From an uncultured Flavobacteriaceae bacterium (GTDB taxonomy: Bacteria > Bacteroidota > Bacteroidia > Flavobacteriales > Flavobacteriaceae), in NCBI GenBank assembly GCA_913044085.1, contig CAJWNW010000030.1, positions 1-17,364 of the forward strand: a stretch of 17,364 nt of DNA. The letters are read 5' to 3'. The first letter of the stretch is position 1; each line of letters begins with the position of its first letter. Made by a program: the position numbers and the translations under genes. A model generated the notes under the pieces. That model was not told where the DNA came from. It saw nothing but the letters and a program-made list of their open reading frames with translations, and did no database searches. Of this stretch, positions 1 through 7,443 are shown piece by piece.

Positions 1-1
1 C

Positions 2-1399
2 TACCAGGATTATTTCAAGAAACATAATGATTCAATAGCAAAAGTGAACAATAAGAAGTACGGATATAAAACTTACGAAGTTCCGAAATGGACTGAAAAT
101 AAAGAGTTATGGATTAAATACGAAAAAGCTTGGGAGAATTTAGATTTAGGTGATTCCGATTTTAAAAAAATTGAATTTGATGATAGTTTATGGGAAAATT
201 GGAATCCAACCTTAAGTAATTTTGGTGGATTAACAAGTAATGGACGATTTGAAGCGGTTTTTGAAGAATCAGATCCCCTACTTTCTGATGGGATAATTTG
301 GTATCGAACTGTTGTGAATATTTCTGATCCGACTAAAGACTATGTTCTTCATGTTAAAAAAGGAATTGATGATGCGGATCAGACATATTTTAACGGAGAG
401 CTTATTGGCAATACTTACAATTGGTCTGCAGAAAGAAATTATAAAATTCCAAAAGAAATCATTCAAAAAGGTGAAAACTTACTTTCATTCAGGATTAGTG
501 ACCTTGGCGGTGGTGGTGGTTTCAATAGTGATGTTGAAATATTGGGTGAAAATAGTATAATTAAGGTTTCCTTTGAAGATTTTAAATTTAAACACCATTC
601 TTTCATCACAAATCGATTTAATATCACAGTACACAACCATACACCTGACGAGCTAAAATCTTTAGATAAGCAAACAAGGGATGACATTATGCAAGGATTA
701 CCATTAAACTCACCAAATGGATTTTCAGCAATGTATGAATGCATGTTATCACCTGTCATACCATACGGAATAAAAGGCGTTATTTGGTACCAGGGAGAAT
801 CTAATGTTGAAAATTTCCATGAATACACAAATTTATTTTCTGGAATGATTGAAGATTGGAGATCTTCTTGGTCATCTGATTTACCTTTTTACTTTGCGCA
901 AATTGCCCCCTTCATCTATGACAAAAACCAATCTTCACAAGGATTACGAGATGCCCAACGCAAAACACTTGACAGAGTGAAAAATACGGGAATGGCAGTT
1001 TTATTAGATATTGGCGAGGAAAATGACATTCACCCCGAAAACAAAAAAGATGTAGGTGAACGCTTGGCGTTACATGCGTTAAAAAATCAATATAAATTTA
1101 ACGTTGTAGCTAATGGCCCTTTATACAAAAACCATGTTAGCAAGGGATTTCGCATTGAAATTTCATTTGATCATATCGCAGATGGTTTGGTGTCAAAGGG
1201 AAAACTGACTGGCTTTGAGGTAGCAGGAAAAGACAGTATTTTCTATCCAGCACTTGCTAAAATTTCAAATAACAAGGTTGTTGTTTCATCAAACATGGTA
1301 ATTAACCCTGTTCATGTTCGATATGGATGGAAAAATTGGTTTGAAGCCAAACTCTTCAACAGCAAAGGTTTACCAGCCTCCTCTTTCTCTAGTCAGTAG
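2..1399 (+). CDS. Sialate O-acetylesterase-like (SASA family) esterase, 5' partial
   Basis: The frame is open from base 2, so the gene begins left of the window; the GTG at 44 is an internal valine. The residues before it (YFKKHNDSIAKVN) align with residues 255-267 of the paralogue at 14651-16783, so about 250 N-terminal residues are missing, including the expected GQSNM nucleophile motif. Visible parts, in order: a jelly-roll sugar-binding-like insert (DDADQTYFNGELIGNTYNW near 366-424), the core motif WYQGE near 786, and the catalytic Asp-His motif DIHP at 1025-1036. The C-terminus (RYGWKNW, GLPASSF) matches the paralogue. The family removes acetyl esters from sugars outside the cytoplasm, classically sialic acids, but Bacteroidota homologues are diverse and the substrate is unknown. 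The gene ends convergently with the regulator at 1535. Confidence 0.85.
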   Translation, partial: YQDYFKKHNDSIAKVNNKKYGYKTYEVPKWTENKELWIKYEKAWENLDLGDSDFKKIEFDDSLWENWNPTLSNFGGLTSNGRFEAVFEESDPLLSDGIIWYRTVVNISDPTKDYVLHVKKGIDDADQTYFNGELIGNTYNWSAERNYKIPKEIIQKGENLLSFRISDLGGGGGFNSDVEILGENSIIKVSFEDFKFKHHSFITNRFNITVHNHTPDELKSLDKQTRDDIMQGLPLNSPNGFSAMYECMLSPVIPYGIKGVIWYQGESNVENFHEYTNLFSGMIEDWRSSWSSDLPFYFAQIAPFIYDKNQSSQGLRDAQRKTLDRVKNTGMAVLLDIGEENDIHPENKKDVGERLALHALKNQYKFNVVANGPLYKNHVSKGFRIEISFDHIADGLVSKGKLTGFEVAGKDSIFYPALAKISNNKVVVSSNMVINPVHVRYGWKNWFEAKLFNSKGLPASSFSSQ

Positions 1400-1534
1400 A
1401 TATTTAAATTTACCAATGACATTTTTTTATGTAAAAACAAAAATTATTGCTTAAAAAAACATTTACTAATTGACTTGTAATTAATTTTGTAATGAAGATT
1501 TAAGCTTAAAATATTTTTATAAAGTAGTAGTTTA
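1400..1534. other. Convergent intergenic spacer
   Basis: This 135-bp AT-rich gap separates the 3' ends of the esterase and the regulator. On the minus strand a weak all-AT stem (TAATT/AATTA, 1467-1483) is followed by a run of seven T (complement of 1452-1458), which could serve as a poor terminator for the regulator. A perfect palindrome TTTAAGCTTAAA lies at 1499-1510. Neither is strong enough to call as a regulatory element. Confidence 0.3.
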
Positions 1535-2236
1535 TTAAAACTGAAAAACATCCCTTGTATTAGTAATGGTTTTTTTAGGGGTTGTTTTATTTTGTGAAAA
1601 ACTGTATAGAAATGCTCCCTTTTTTGATGAAGATTTATCTTTTTTACTGCTTTTATCTAAAAACCCAGATGATAAGATTTTTTTCCTAAAATTTCTTGAA
1701 TCAAATTTAATGTCATAAATACACTCATATAAATTTTGCAATTGGGGAAGAGTAAAAAACTCTGGAAGTAATTCAAAACCTAAAGGTTGAGTTTTTGCAA
1801 TTTCTCTTAATTTTTCTTGAGCATCCTCAATCATTTGTTTATGGTCTAAAATAAGTGTTGGAAGATTGCCTAACTCAAACCACTTCACGCTATGATCATC
1901 AAATTTAATAGATTTGAAATAATCAACTCTAATCAAGCTAAAATAAACTATAGAAATTACTCTTTCCAATGGATCTCTGTCTGTGTCGCCATAAGTTTTC
2001 AATTGACTAAGATAAATATCTTTCGTGCCTGTTAGTTTAAATACAATTTCTCTAGCACACTGATCCATTGATTTTTTTGAATCAGGAACTTCTCCTAAGA
2101 GAGACCAATTCCCTTTGAGTGGATTAACCTGACGTTTAAAAAGTAATACATATAACTGATTTTGATCATATCCGAATATTACATTATCAATAGCTACAGA
2201 TATTTCTTGGTTTTTATTATATTTAAGAGAGACCAT
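1535..2236 (-). CDS. NrtR/AraR-type transcriptional regulator (Nudix-like domain plus winged helix)
   Basis: This 233-residue protein has the two-domain layout of Bacteroidota NrtR-family repressors. Residues 11-145 form a Nudix-like effector domain. Residues 155-212 match the family's C-terminal winged helix (FTLPQLQNLYE at 161-171, RNFRKKIL at 181-188, KDKSSSKKGAF at 199-209). The Nudix box is degenerate: around GEVPDSK (48-54) and REIVFKLTG (62-70) the glutamates needed for catalysis are absent, so it should sense a ligand and not hydrolyse one. Known relatives include NAD-pathway NrtR and the arabinose regulator AraR of Bacteroides. It is transcribed away from the inositol operon across a palindrome-rich region, so it probably controls that operon and itself; the effector would then be inositol or an early intermediate (inference). 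A Lys/Thr-rich tail follows the winged helix. Confidence 0.85.
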   Translation of the reverse strand: MVSLKYNKNQEISVAIDNVIFGYDQNQLYVLLFKRQVNPLKGNWSLLGEVPDSKKSMDQCAREIVFKLTGTKDIYLSQLKTYGDTDRDPLERVISIVYFSLIRVDYFKSIKFDDHSVKWFELGNLPTLILDHKQMIEDAQEKLREIAKTQPLGFELLPEFFTLPQLQNLYECIYDIKFDSRNFRKKILSSGFLDKSSKKDKSSSKKGAFLYSFSQNKTTPKKTITNTRDVFQF

Positions 2237-2281
2237 TAATTTTACTACAATTGTTAAAAAATATTTAAATTAGATGTATAT

Positions 2282-2293
2282 TTAAACGTTTAA
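2282..2293. promoter_or_regulatory. Candidate operator, TTAAACGTTTAA palindrome
   Basis: This is a perfect 12-bp palindrome 46 bases upstream of the regulator's start codon. It lies inside a looser 25-bp dyad bounded by TGTA at 2275-2278 and TACA at 2296-2299. Its core AAACGTTT recurs at 2519-2526. The position suits autoregulation of the divergent regulator. The CG-centred core also resembles LacI-family operators, but no LacI gene is in the window. Confidence 0.4.
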
Positions 2294-2325
2294 TTTACAT
2301 TTAAAATAATAAATGTTTTGTAAAT
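2293..2325. promoter_or_regulatory. Overlapping inverted repeats, candidate NrtR-type operator
   Basis: Two perfect 7-bp inverted repeats share this segment. The inner pair is ACATTTA (2297-2303) and TAAATGT (2310-2316), six bases apart. The outer pair is ATTTACA (2293-2299) and TGTAAAT (2319-2325). A 20-bp dyad such as the inner one is a plausible size for a dimeric NrtR-family protein. The low complexity of the DNA limits confidence. Confidence 0.35.
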
Positions 2326-2517
2326 ATAGACCTATTTGATGTATTTAAATGGGTTCATATTGCTTTTCAGCAAACCATAAATTAGTTGGATTCCGAAAAA
2401 CCCGATATTAATGTTAATGATTTGCCTAAAACTTAATAATTTTTTTCATTTTTTTAAGATAAACAAACTATCAAAAGAAAAATGTTAAAGAAAAATCAAA
2501 CAAACAAAAAAATAACT

Positions 2518-2533
2518 AAAACGTTTTCGAAAA
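2518..2533. promoter_or_regulatory. Candidate operator AAAACGTTTTCGAAAA
   Basis: Two overlapping perfect 10-bp palindromes occur here: AAAACGTTTT (2518-2527) and TTTTCGAAAA (2524-2533). The site shares the AAACGTTT core with the palindrome beside the regulator and lies about 120 bases upstream of the first operon gene. This is the expected place for an operator of the inositol operon. The repressor that reads it could be the adjacent NrtR-type protein or a distant LacI-family protein. Confidence 0.4.
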
Positions 2534-2582
2534 AAATTACAATATGAGGGATGTGAGACCCTAGATTTTTTTCTTTCATTGA

Positions 2583-2590
2583 TATAATTG
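2583..2590 (+). promoter_or_regulatory. Weak candidate -7 box of the inositol operon
   Basis: TATAATTG matches the Bacteroidota -7 consensus TAnnTTTG at five of its six fixed positions. No TTG -33 element sits at a good distance upstream, so this is only the best available candidate. Confidence 0.2.
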
Positions 2591-2652
2591 GTCAATAACT
2601 ATTTTAATTTTCAATCAGATAATTTAGTATCCAAAAATTAAATTAATTTACT

Positions 2653-3591
2653 TTGAGAGTAAATGCAAAAACATTATTTAAAAAAGCTTACGGAAACTTT
2701 TGTATTCCAGCAATCAATATTTCAAATCCTGAACAAGTAACCGCTTTATTTGCAACAGCTCAAAAACATCAAGCACCCTTTATTCTACAAACATCCCCTG
2801 CTGCAAGGGAATACATCAGTGCAAAAATGATTCTTTCTCATATTCAAACAGCATCAACAATCTATCCTGATGTTGTTTATGCTGTTCATTTGGACCATGG
2901 GAATGAATCCCATGTACATGATGCTATCGCTTCGGGTCAGTATACATCTGTGATGATCGATGCTTCTCATTATCCGCTTGAGCAAAATATTTCTCGCACA
3001 AAAAAAGTTGTTCAACAAGCTAAACCTAAAAACATCTCAGTAGAAGCAGAGTTAGGTGTATTAAGTGGTGTAGAAGATGATCTTGAGGTAGATGAAAAAA
3101 ATGCGCTGTTTACAGACCCAAAAGATGTCGTCACTTTTGTGGAAGAAACGCGTTGTGATAGCCTAGCCGTTGCTGTTGGAACAAGCCATGGAGCTTACAA
3201 ATTTTCAGAAGGACAAGGACTTCGATTTGATTTATTGGCCGAAATTCAAAGAAAACTTCCCAATTTTCCGATTGTTTTACATGGAGCATCTCAAATCGAC
3301 CCTGATGAGGTTAAACGCATCAATAATGCAGGAGGTAGCATTTTGACTCATGCGAAAGGAATCACAGATGACGAGATTAAAAAAGCGATTGGTCTTGGAG
3401 TGTGTAAACTCAATATAGCAACAGATTTGCGACTTTTATGGACGCGTGTTTTTAGAGAGTATTTTAGGGATTATAGTGGTGAATGGGATCACTTAATACC
3501 TGGAAAAAAATATATGGAGGCCTTGGAAAAATTAATCCACCAAAAATTTAGATTATTAAATTGTGTAAATAAAAATCATTTATTCAAATAA
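2653..3591 (+). CDS. iolJ: Class II aldolase, probable 6-phospho-5-dehydro-2-deoxy-D-gluconate aldolase
   Basis: This 312-residue protein is a class II (zinc) fructose-bisphosphate-type aldolase with a TIM-barrel fold. Visible landmarks are HLDHG (79-83; Asp81 acid/base and zinc ligand His82), IDAS (102-105), VEAELGVLSG (130-139), GTSHG (176-180; His179), LHGAS (209-213; His210) and NIATD (254-258). As first gene of a complete inositol operon it most likely splits 2-deoxy-5-keto-D-gluconate 6-phosphate into dihydroxyacetone phosphate and malonate semialdehyde, like IolJ of Bacillus. A glycolytic or tagatose role cannot be excluded from sequence. The start is taken as TTG at 2653 because a stop lies in frame at 2644-2646, no in-frame ATG precedes the conserved N-terminus (RVNAKTLFKKAYGNF), and the ATG at 2659 is out of frame. 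The next gene begins 4 bases after its stop. Confidence 0.85.
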   Translation: MRVNAKTLFKKAYGNFCIPAINISNPEQVTALFATAQKHQAPFILQTSPAAREYISAKMILSHIQTASTIYPDVVYAVHLDHGNESHVHDAIASGQYTSVMIDASHYPLEQNISRTKKVVQQAKPKNISVEAELGVLSGVEDDLEVDEKNALFTDPKDVVTFVEETRCDSLAVAVGTSHGAYKFSEGQGLRFDLLAEIQRKLPNFPIVLHGASQIDPDEVKRINNAGGSILTHAKGITDDEIKKAIGLGVCKLNIATDLRLLWTRVFREYFRDYSGEWDHLIPGKKYMEALEKLIHQKFRLLNCVNKNHLFK

Positions 3592-3595
3592 AAGT

Positions 3596-4477
3596 ATGAT
3601 ACAATTTGGTATTGCTCCGATTGGATGGACGAATGATGATATGCCTGAACTCGGTGGGGACATTTCATTTGAACAATGCGTGAGTGAAATGGCATTGGCA
3701 GGTTATGCTGGTTGTGAAGTAGGAAACAAATTTCTGGTCCATGATTTACCAGTATTAAAATACCATCTAGACCTTAGGAATTTACGTATTTGTAATCAGT
3801 GGTTTAGTTTTGAGCTTACCAAAAAACCCTTCCATCTAGTCAAGAATGATTTTGAAAAGCATGTTCAGTTCTTAGATTTTTTTAATGCCAAAGTCTCGGG
3901 TGGAGCCGAGTGTGGAAATACCATCCACGGAAATCCAAATGTTTCCATACATGACCGCAAGCCAGCATCAGCCGAGGAGTGGGGTTTGTTGACAAAAGGT
4001 TTAGATGAACTGGGTAGGTTTTCAATGGAAGAATACGGCATTAAGCTGTCTTATCATCATCATATTGGTACCATGGTGCAAAGTGATGATGAAGTTGAAA
4101 GATTAATGAACGAAACGCATTCTGACTATGTTGGTCTCAACTATGACTGCGGTCATTTCGCCCTTGCTGACGAGAACCCAGTTGAAGCCTTTAAAAAATA
4201 TCACAGCAGAGTGAATCATATTCATCTCAAGGATATTAGAACCACCATAAAAAAACTTACTGAAAAGGAAGGTTTAAGTTTTTTAGATGCTGTTAGAAAG
4301 GGAGTTTTTACAGTTCCTGGTGATGGAGATCTTCCCATTGATTCAATTATCAATTTAATATCCAAAAGCGGGTATGATGGGTGGGTTGTAATTGAAGCCG
4401 AACAAGATCCCTCAAGAGCGAATCCTTTGGAATATGCTATGAAAGGGTATAAATACTTAAAAAAACATTTTAAATGA
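3596..4477 (+). CDS. iolE: Inosose dehydratase (2-keto-myo-inositol dehydratase)
   Basis: This 293-residue TIM-barrel protein of the AP endonuclease 2/xylose isomerase-like superfamily carries the IolE hallmark PIGWTNDDMPELG at 8-20. Other landmarks are HHHIGTMVQ (154-162), NYDCGH (182-187), HLKDI (210-214), VPGDGD (240-245) and EAEQDP (267-272), which supply metal and substrate ligands. IolE removes water from scyllo-inosose to give 3D-trihydroxycyclohexane-1,2-dione in the cytoplasm. The length is normal for the family. It follows the aldolase by 4 bases and precedes a dehydrogenase by 22. The distinct IolE motif argues against the related isomerase IolI. Confidence 0.93.
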   Translation: MIQFGIAPIGWTNDDMPELGGDISFEQCVSEMALAGYAGCEVGNKFLVHDLPVLKYHLDLRNLRICNQWFSFELTKKPFHLVKNDFEKHVQFLDFFNAKVSGGAECGNTIHGNPNVSIHDRKPASAEEWGLLTKGLDELGRFSMEEYGIKLSYHHHIGTMVQSDDEVERLMNETHSDYVGLNYDCGHFALADENPVEAFKKYHSRVNHIHLKDIRTTIKKLTEKEGLSFLDAVRKGVFTVPGDGDLPIDSIINLISKSGYDGWVVIEAEQDPSRANPLEYAMKGYKYLKKHFK

Positions 4478-4499
4478 TCTTAATTCATATCTTCAGTAA

Positions 4500-5537
4500 A
4501 TGAAATTAAAACTGGGCATTGTTGGTCTTGGAAGATTGGGAATGGAATATGCAAAAAATATTGCCTATCGCATTCCCGATGCACAGCTCTATGCAGCGTG
4601 TAGCATTCAAGATAATGAGTTAAAAATTGCGAAAGAAAGCCTAGAAGTACCTTATCTCTATTCCTCATACCAAAAAATGCTAAAAAATAAAGATATTGAC
4701 GCTATTGTAATTGTCACTTCGACCAATCAACATGCAGATCAAATCATACTTGCACTTGAATCTGGATTTCATGTATTTTGTGAAAAACCTTTAGCAATTG
4801 ATATCGAAAATTGTATTCGTGTTCAAAAAAAGGTAAAGGAATTTCCACATTTGATTTCGATGCTCGGTTTTGTAAGAAGATATGATAAAAGTTATTCCGA
4901 AGCCAAAGTCAAATTGGATGAAGGCTTAGTCGGTGAGCCTGTCTTTATAAGGTCACAAACTGCCGATAAAGACACATTCGCTCCATTCCAAGTTGAATTT
5001 TGCACTGCTGGAGGAGGGATTTTTCATGATTATAGTGTTCATGATATTGACCTCATACACTGGTTTACAGGAAGCAATATAAAAAAAGTATGGTCGCTGG
5101 GTGGAGCATATCGATTTGAAGAATTTGAAAAAGCTGGTGATGCTGACAATGCTTTTGCAATGTGTGAGCTAGAAAATGGTACAATGGCGTTGATCGGTGC
5201 TTCAAGAGTTTCTTCATTTGGGCATAATACTTTTACTGAAATTATGGCGACAAAAGGAAATCTTAAAATTGGAGACCCTCCTAACAAAAACAGACTTCAA
5301 ATATCTGATAAATTTGGCGTCAGGCATGAGTGCCTCGACAGTTTTTACGACCGATTTCGTGAGGCTTTTGTTTCACAAATCAAAGACTTTGTCAATTGCA
5401 TAAACAGAGGGGTTCAACCAGATTTAACAATTGAAAATGCGGCCAAAGCAACCCTTGTTGCAACAGCATTAACAAATTCGTTTAAAGAAAATGGCATTGT
5501 TCATGTAGATGATTTTAATCCAAAAATGAAGTTCTGA
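4500..5537 (+). CDS. Gfo/Idh/MocA oxidoreductase, inositol dehydrogenase-like
   Basis: This 345-residue protein has an N-terminal Rossmann domain (GIVGLGRLG, 6-14) and the C-terminal alpha/beta domain of the Gfo/Idh/MocA family. CEKPLA (94-99) holds the catalytic lysine region, and GGIFHDYSVHDID (172-184) gives the Asp177/His181 pair typical of inositol dehydrogenases. It overlaps the next gene by one base (TGATG at 5535-5539), so it belongs to the operon. A second Gfo/Idh enzyme at 10824 keeps the motifs I associate more closely with IolG, so this one may act on scyllo- or chiro-inositol, or run as a ketone reductase. The assignment to a particular isomer is inference. Cofactor is expected to be NAD(P). 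Confidence 0.8.
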   Translation: MKLKLGIVGLGRLGMEYAKNIAYRIPDAQLYAACSIQDNELKIAKESLEVPYLYSSYQKMLKNKDIDAIVIVTSTNQHADQIILALESGFHVFCEKPLAIDIENCIRVQKKVKEFPHLISMLGFVRRYDKSYSEAKVKLDEGLVGEPVFIRSQTADKDTFAPFQVEFCTAGGGIFHDYSVHDIDLIHWFTGSNIKKVWSLGGAYRFEEFEKAGDADNAFAMCELENGTMALIGASRVSSFGHNTFTEIMATKGNLKIGDPPNKNRLQISDKFGVRHECLDSFYDRFREAFVSQIKDFVNCINRGVQPDLTIENAAKATLVATALTNSFKENGIVHVDDFNPKMKF

Positions 5538-6439
5538 TGTCAGTAGTTGTTAAACCTAATTCAAATTCCACTTTTGGAGTATACCAACGCATTACACCAG
5601 AAAACGCAGGTTGGAAATGGCTGAACTTTGAAGCTCGTTTGATGAAGAGAGGGCACCAATGGACACATCAGACGGGTACGAATGAAATGGTTATTGTTCT
5701 ATTGGGTGGGGACTTTCAAGTATCAAGTAATCGTGGTTCTTGGAAAACGATCAATGGCAGAAAAGATGTATTTAGTGGTATTGCGCATACGCTGTACCTT
5801 CCTCCAAACACACAATTTACACTCACTGCAACGAGTAACACTCTAGATATTGGTTATGGTTGGTGTTTGGCTGAGGGGAGTTTTGAGCCAAAATTTGTGA
5901 AACCCGAAGATACCCCAGTAGTCATTTTTGGAGGAGATAATGCCACACGTCAATTTAATGATTTGGTGCCACCAGGATTTGGGTGTGCTAAAATTGTCTG
6001 TAGAGAAGTTTATACACCCTCGGGAAATTGGAGTTCTTTTCCAGCGCATAAACACGATAAAAGAACATTAGATGAAAAAGGAAATCTATTAGAACCACAA
6101 CAAGACGAGACCTACTTCTACAAATTCCAAAAACCGGAGGCTTATGCGATTCAACAAGTGTATACCAAGTCTGAGGACAATCCCGTACAAGAAATTGATG
6201 AAATAGTGAAAGCTAAACACAACGATGTAGTTAAGATAACATGTGGCTACCATCCTGTTGTAGCTGAGCACGGTTTTCACTGTTATTATCTAAACTTTTT
6301 GGCTGGAACTGACCAGTCATTGGCCAACACAACAGATCCCGATCACGAATGGATTTACCACTCTTGGACGTCAAAAGACCCAAGGCTCCCTTTGGTAACA
6401 GCAGCAATGAATCATTTAAATCAGCCAAATGAAATATGA
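5537..6439 (+). CDS. iolB: 5-deoxy-glucuronate isomerase
   Basis: This 300-residue protein is a double cupin of the KduI/IolB type. The C-terminal cupin keeps the metal-binding set: NWSSFPAHKHD (164-174; His171, His173), DETYFYK (190-196; Glu191) and GYHP (237-240; His239). The C-terminal HEWIYHSW segment (270-277) is also typical. IolB converts 5-deoxy-D-glucuronate to 2-deoxy-5-keto-D-gluconate in the cytoplasm. Length is slightly above the roughly 270 residues common in Firmicutes. The start codon shares one base with the stop of the previous gene, and its end overlaps iolC by 11 bases, so translational coupling is likely. Confidence 0.93.
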   Translation: MSVVVKPNSNSTFGVYQRITPENAGWKWLNFEARLMKRGHQWTHQTGTNEMVIVLLGGDFQVSSNRGSWKTINGRKDVFSGIAHTLYLPPNTQFTLTATSNTLDIGYGWCLAEGSFEPKFVKPEDTPVVIFGGDNATRQFNDLVPPGFGCAKIVCREVYTPSGNWSSFPAHKHDKRTLDEKGNLLEPQQDETYFYKFQKPEAYAIQQVYTKSEDNPVQEIDEIVKAKHNDVVKITCGYHPVVAEHGFHCYYLNFLAGTDQSLANTTDPDHEWIYHSWTSKDPRLPLVTAAMNHLNQPNEI

Positions 6440-7433
6440 CATCTTGACTTTTGGACGATCATCAATAGATGTATATGCAAAAGATATTGGAGCTGAGTTT
6501 GTGGACATCAATGAATTTACAGCATCCATTGGGGGTTCTCCTGTTAATATAGCTGTGGGTGCGCAACGATTAGGCCTCAAAACCGCAGTTCTCACTGCAG
6601 TTGGTCCTGATCCAGTCGGAGATTTTATCATCCATACACTCAATAAAGAGGGTGTAAGCACGGATTATATCCCAACCATCGACGGTACAACGAGCACTGC
6701 TGTGATTTGTGGGATTATCCCACCTGACAAATTTCCCCTAGTGTTCTACAGAGATAATGCGCCAGACAAAAAAATAAACAATGACCACGTTGACCAAATT
6801 GATTTTAAAAAATTTAAATCGTTTTTGATGACAGGCACATCATTGGCTGTTGAGCCATCCAGAGGCGCATCTTTTTATGCAGCTCAACAAGCAAAAAAAC
6901 AAAACCTCCCTGTTTTTTTGGATATTGATTTTAGAGCCATCTCTTGGGATGATGTACGCAGCTTTGGCATTACCCTCAAAGAATTTTTGCCATATTGTGA
7001 TGTAGTCATGGGTACAGAAGAGGAATTATTGGCGATGAATGTAGAAAGTAGTTCAGAAATCAAGATTAAAAATAGTTCCATCACATCCCCTGAAATTCAA
7101 GGAGATCTTCAAAAATCCATACAACAAGTACTGGATCTTGGCGTCAAGCTGTTGCTCGTAAAAACAGGTCCCAAAGGGGTTGATGCCTACTTTAGTGATG
7201 GAACCAAGGAAACGATTCCTGGTTTTCCGGTTCAAGTGGTAAATGTTTTGGGTGCAGGAGATGCATTTGCAGCAGGTTTTGTTTATGGCTACACCAAGGG
7301 CTGGGACACTTATAAATCTGCAAGGTTGGCCAATGCATGTGGTGCATGGCTGGTAACAAAACAAGGCTGTTGTACAGATGCGCCAAACAACAAACAGATC
7401 ATGGATTTTATTAAACATAAAGGAGGATTTTAA
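6429..7433 (+). CDS. iolC: 5-dehydro-2-deoxygluconokinase
   Basis: This 334-residue PfkB/ribokinase-family sugar kinase shows signature 1 (GGSPVNIAVGAQRLG, 35-49), DIDFRAISWDD (165-175), VKTGPKG (244-250) and signature 2 (NVLGAGDAFAAGF, 272-284) with catalytic base Asp278. The DxDxR motif followed by W, together with context, points to IolC rather than fructokinase or KDG kinase. It phosphorylates 2-deoxy-5-keto-D-gluconate at O6 with ATP, giving the aldolase substrate. The ATG at 6429 lies inside the end of iolB. The gene stops 10 bases before iolD, and a purine-rich AAAGGAGG near its 3' end lies upstream of the iolD start. Confidence 0.92.
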   Translation: MKYDILTFGRSSIDVYAKDIGAEFVDINEFTASIGGSPVNIAVGAQRLGLKTAVLTAVGPDPVGDFIIHTLNKEGVSTDYIPTIDGTTSTAVICGIIPPDKFPLVFYRDNAPDKKINNDHVDQIDFKKFKSFLMTGTSLAVEPSRGASFYAAQQAKKQNLPVFLDIDFRAISWDDVRSFGITLKEFLPYCDVVMGTEEELLAMNVESSSEIKIKNSSITSPEIQGDLQKSIQQVLDLGVKLLLVKTGPKGVDAYFSDGTKETIPGFPVQVVNVLGAGDAFAAGFVYGYTKGWDTYKSARLANACGAWLVTKQGCCTDAPNNKQIMDFIKHKGGF

Positions 7434-7443
7434 AAGGAAATAT

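Larger units (their letters stand above)
2237..2652. promoter_or_regulatory. Divergent regulatory region between the regulator and the inositol operon
   Basis: This 416-bp gap holds the presumed promoters of both transcripts. It contains two AAACGTTT palindromes (2284-2291 and 2519-2526) and overlapping inverted repeats at 2293-2325, listed separately. No perfect Bacteroidota -7 box (TAnnTTTG) is visible on either strand. The closest on the plus strand is TATAATTG at 2583-2590, with one mismatch, which would give a leader of about 55 bases before the aldolase start. The segment 2350-2405 is less AT-rich than its surroundings, but I recognise no gene or RNA in it. Confidence 0.6.

Noticed and set aside
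2344..2403. Short minus-strand open stretch reading VFRNPTNLWFAEKQYEPI, less AT-rich than its surroundings.
   Set aside because: Only about 20 codons between stops with no start codon, and I recognise no family. It could be a tiny gene remnant, but chance is as good an explanation.
2547..2562. AGGG...CCCT small dyad containing a TGTGA half-site.
   Set aside because: Arms are only 4 bp and the second half of a CRP-like site is missing.
7378..7443. Upstream ATG extending iolD by 22 residues.
   Set aside because: It overlaps iolC by 56 bases, and the added residues do not look like the IolD N-terminus, whereas ATG 7444 has a good upstream AAAGGA.
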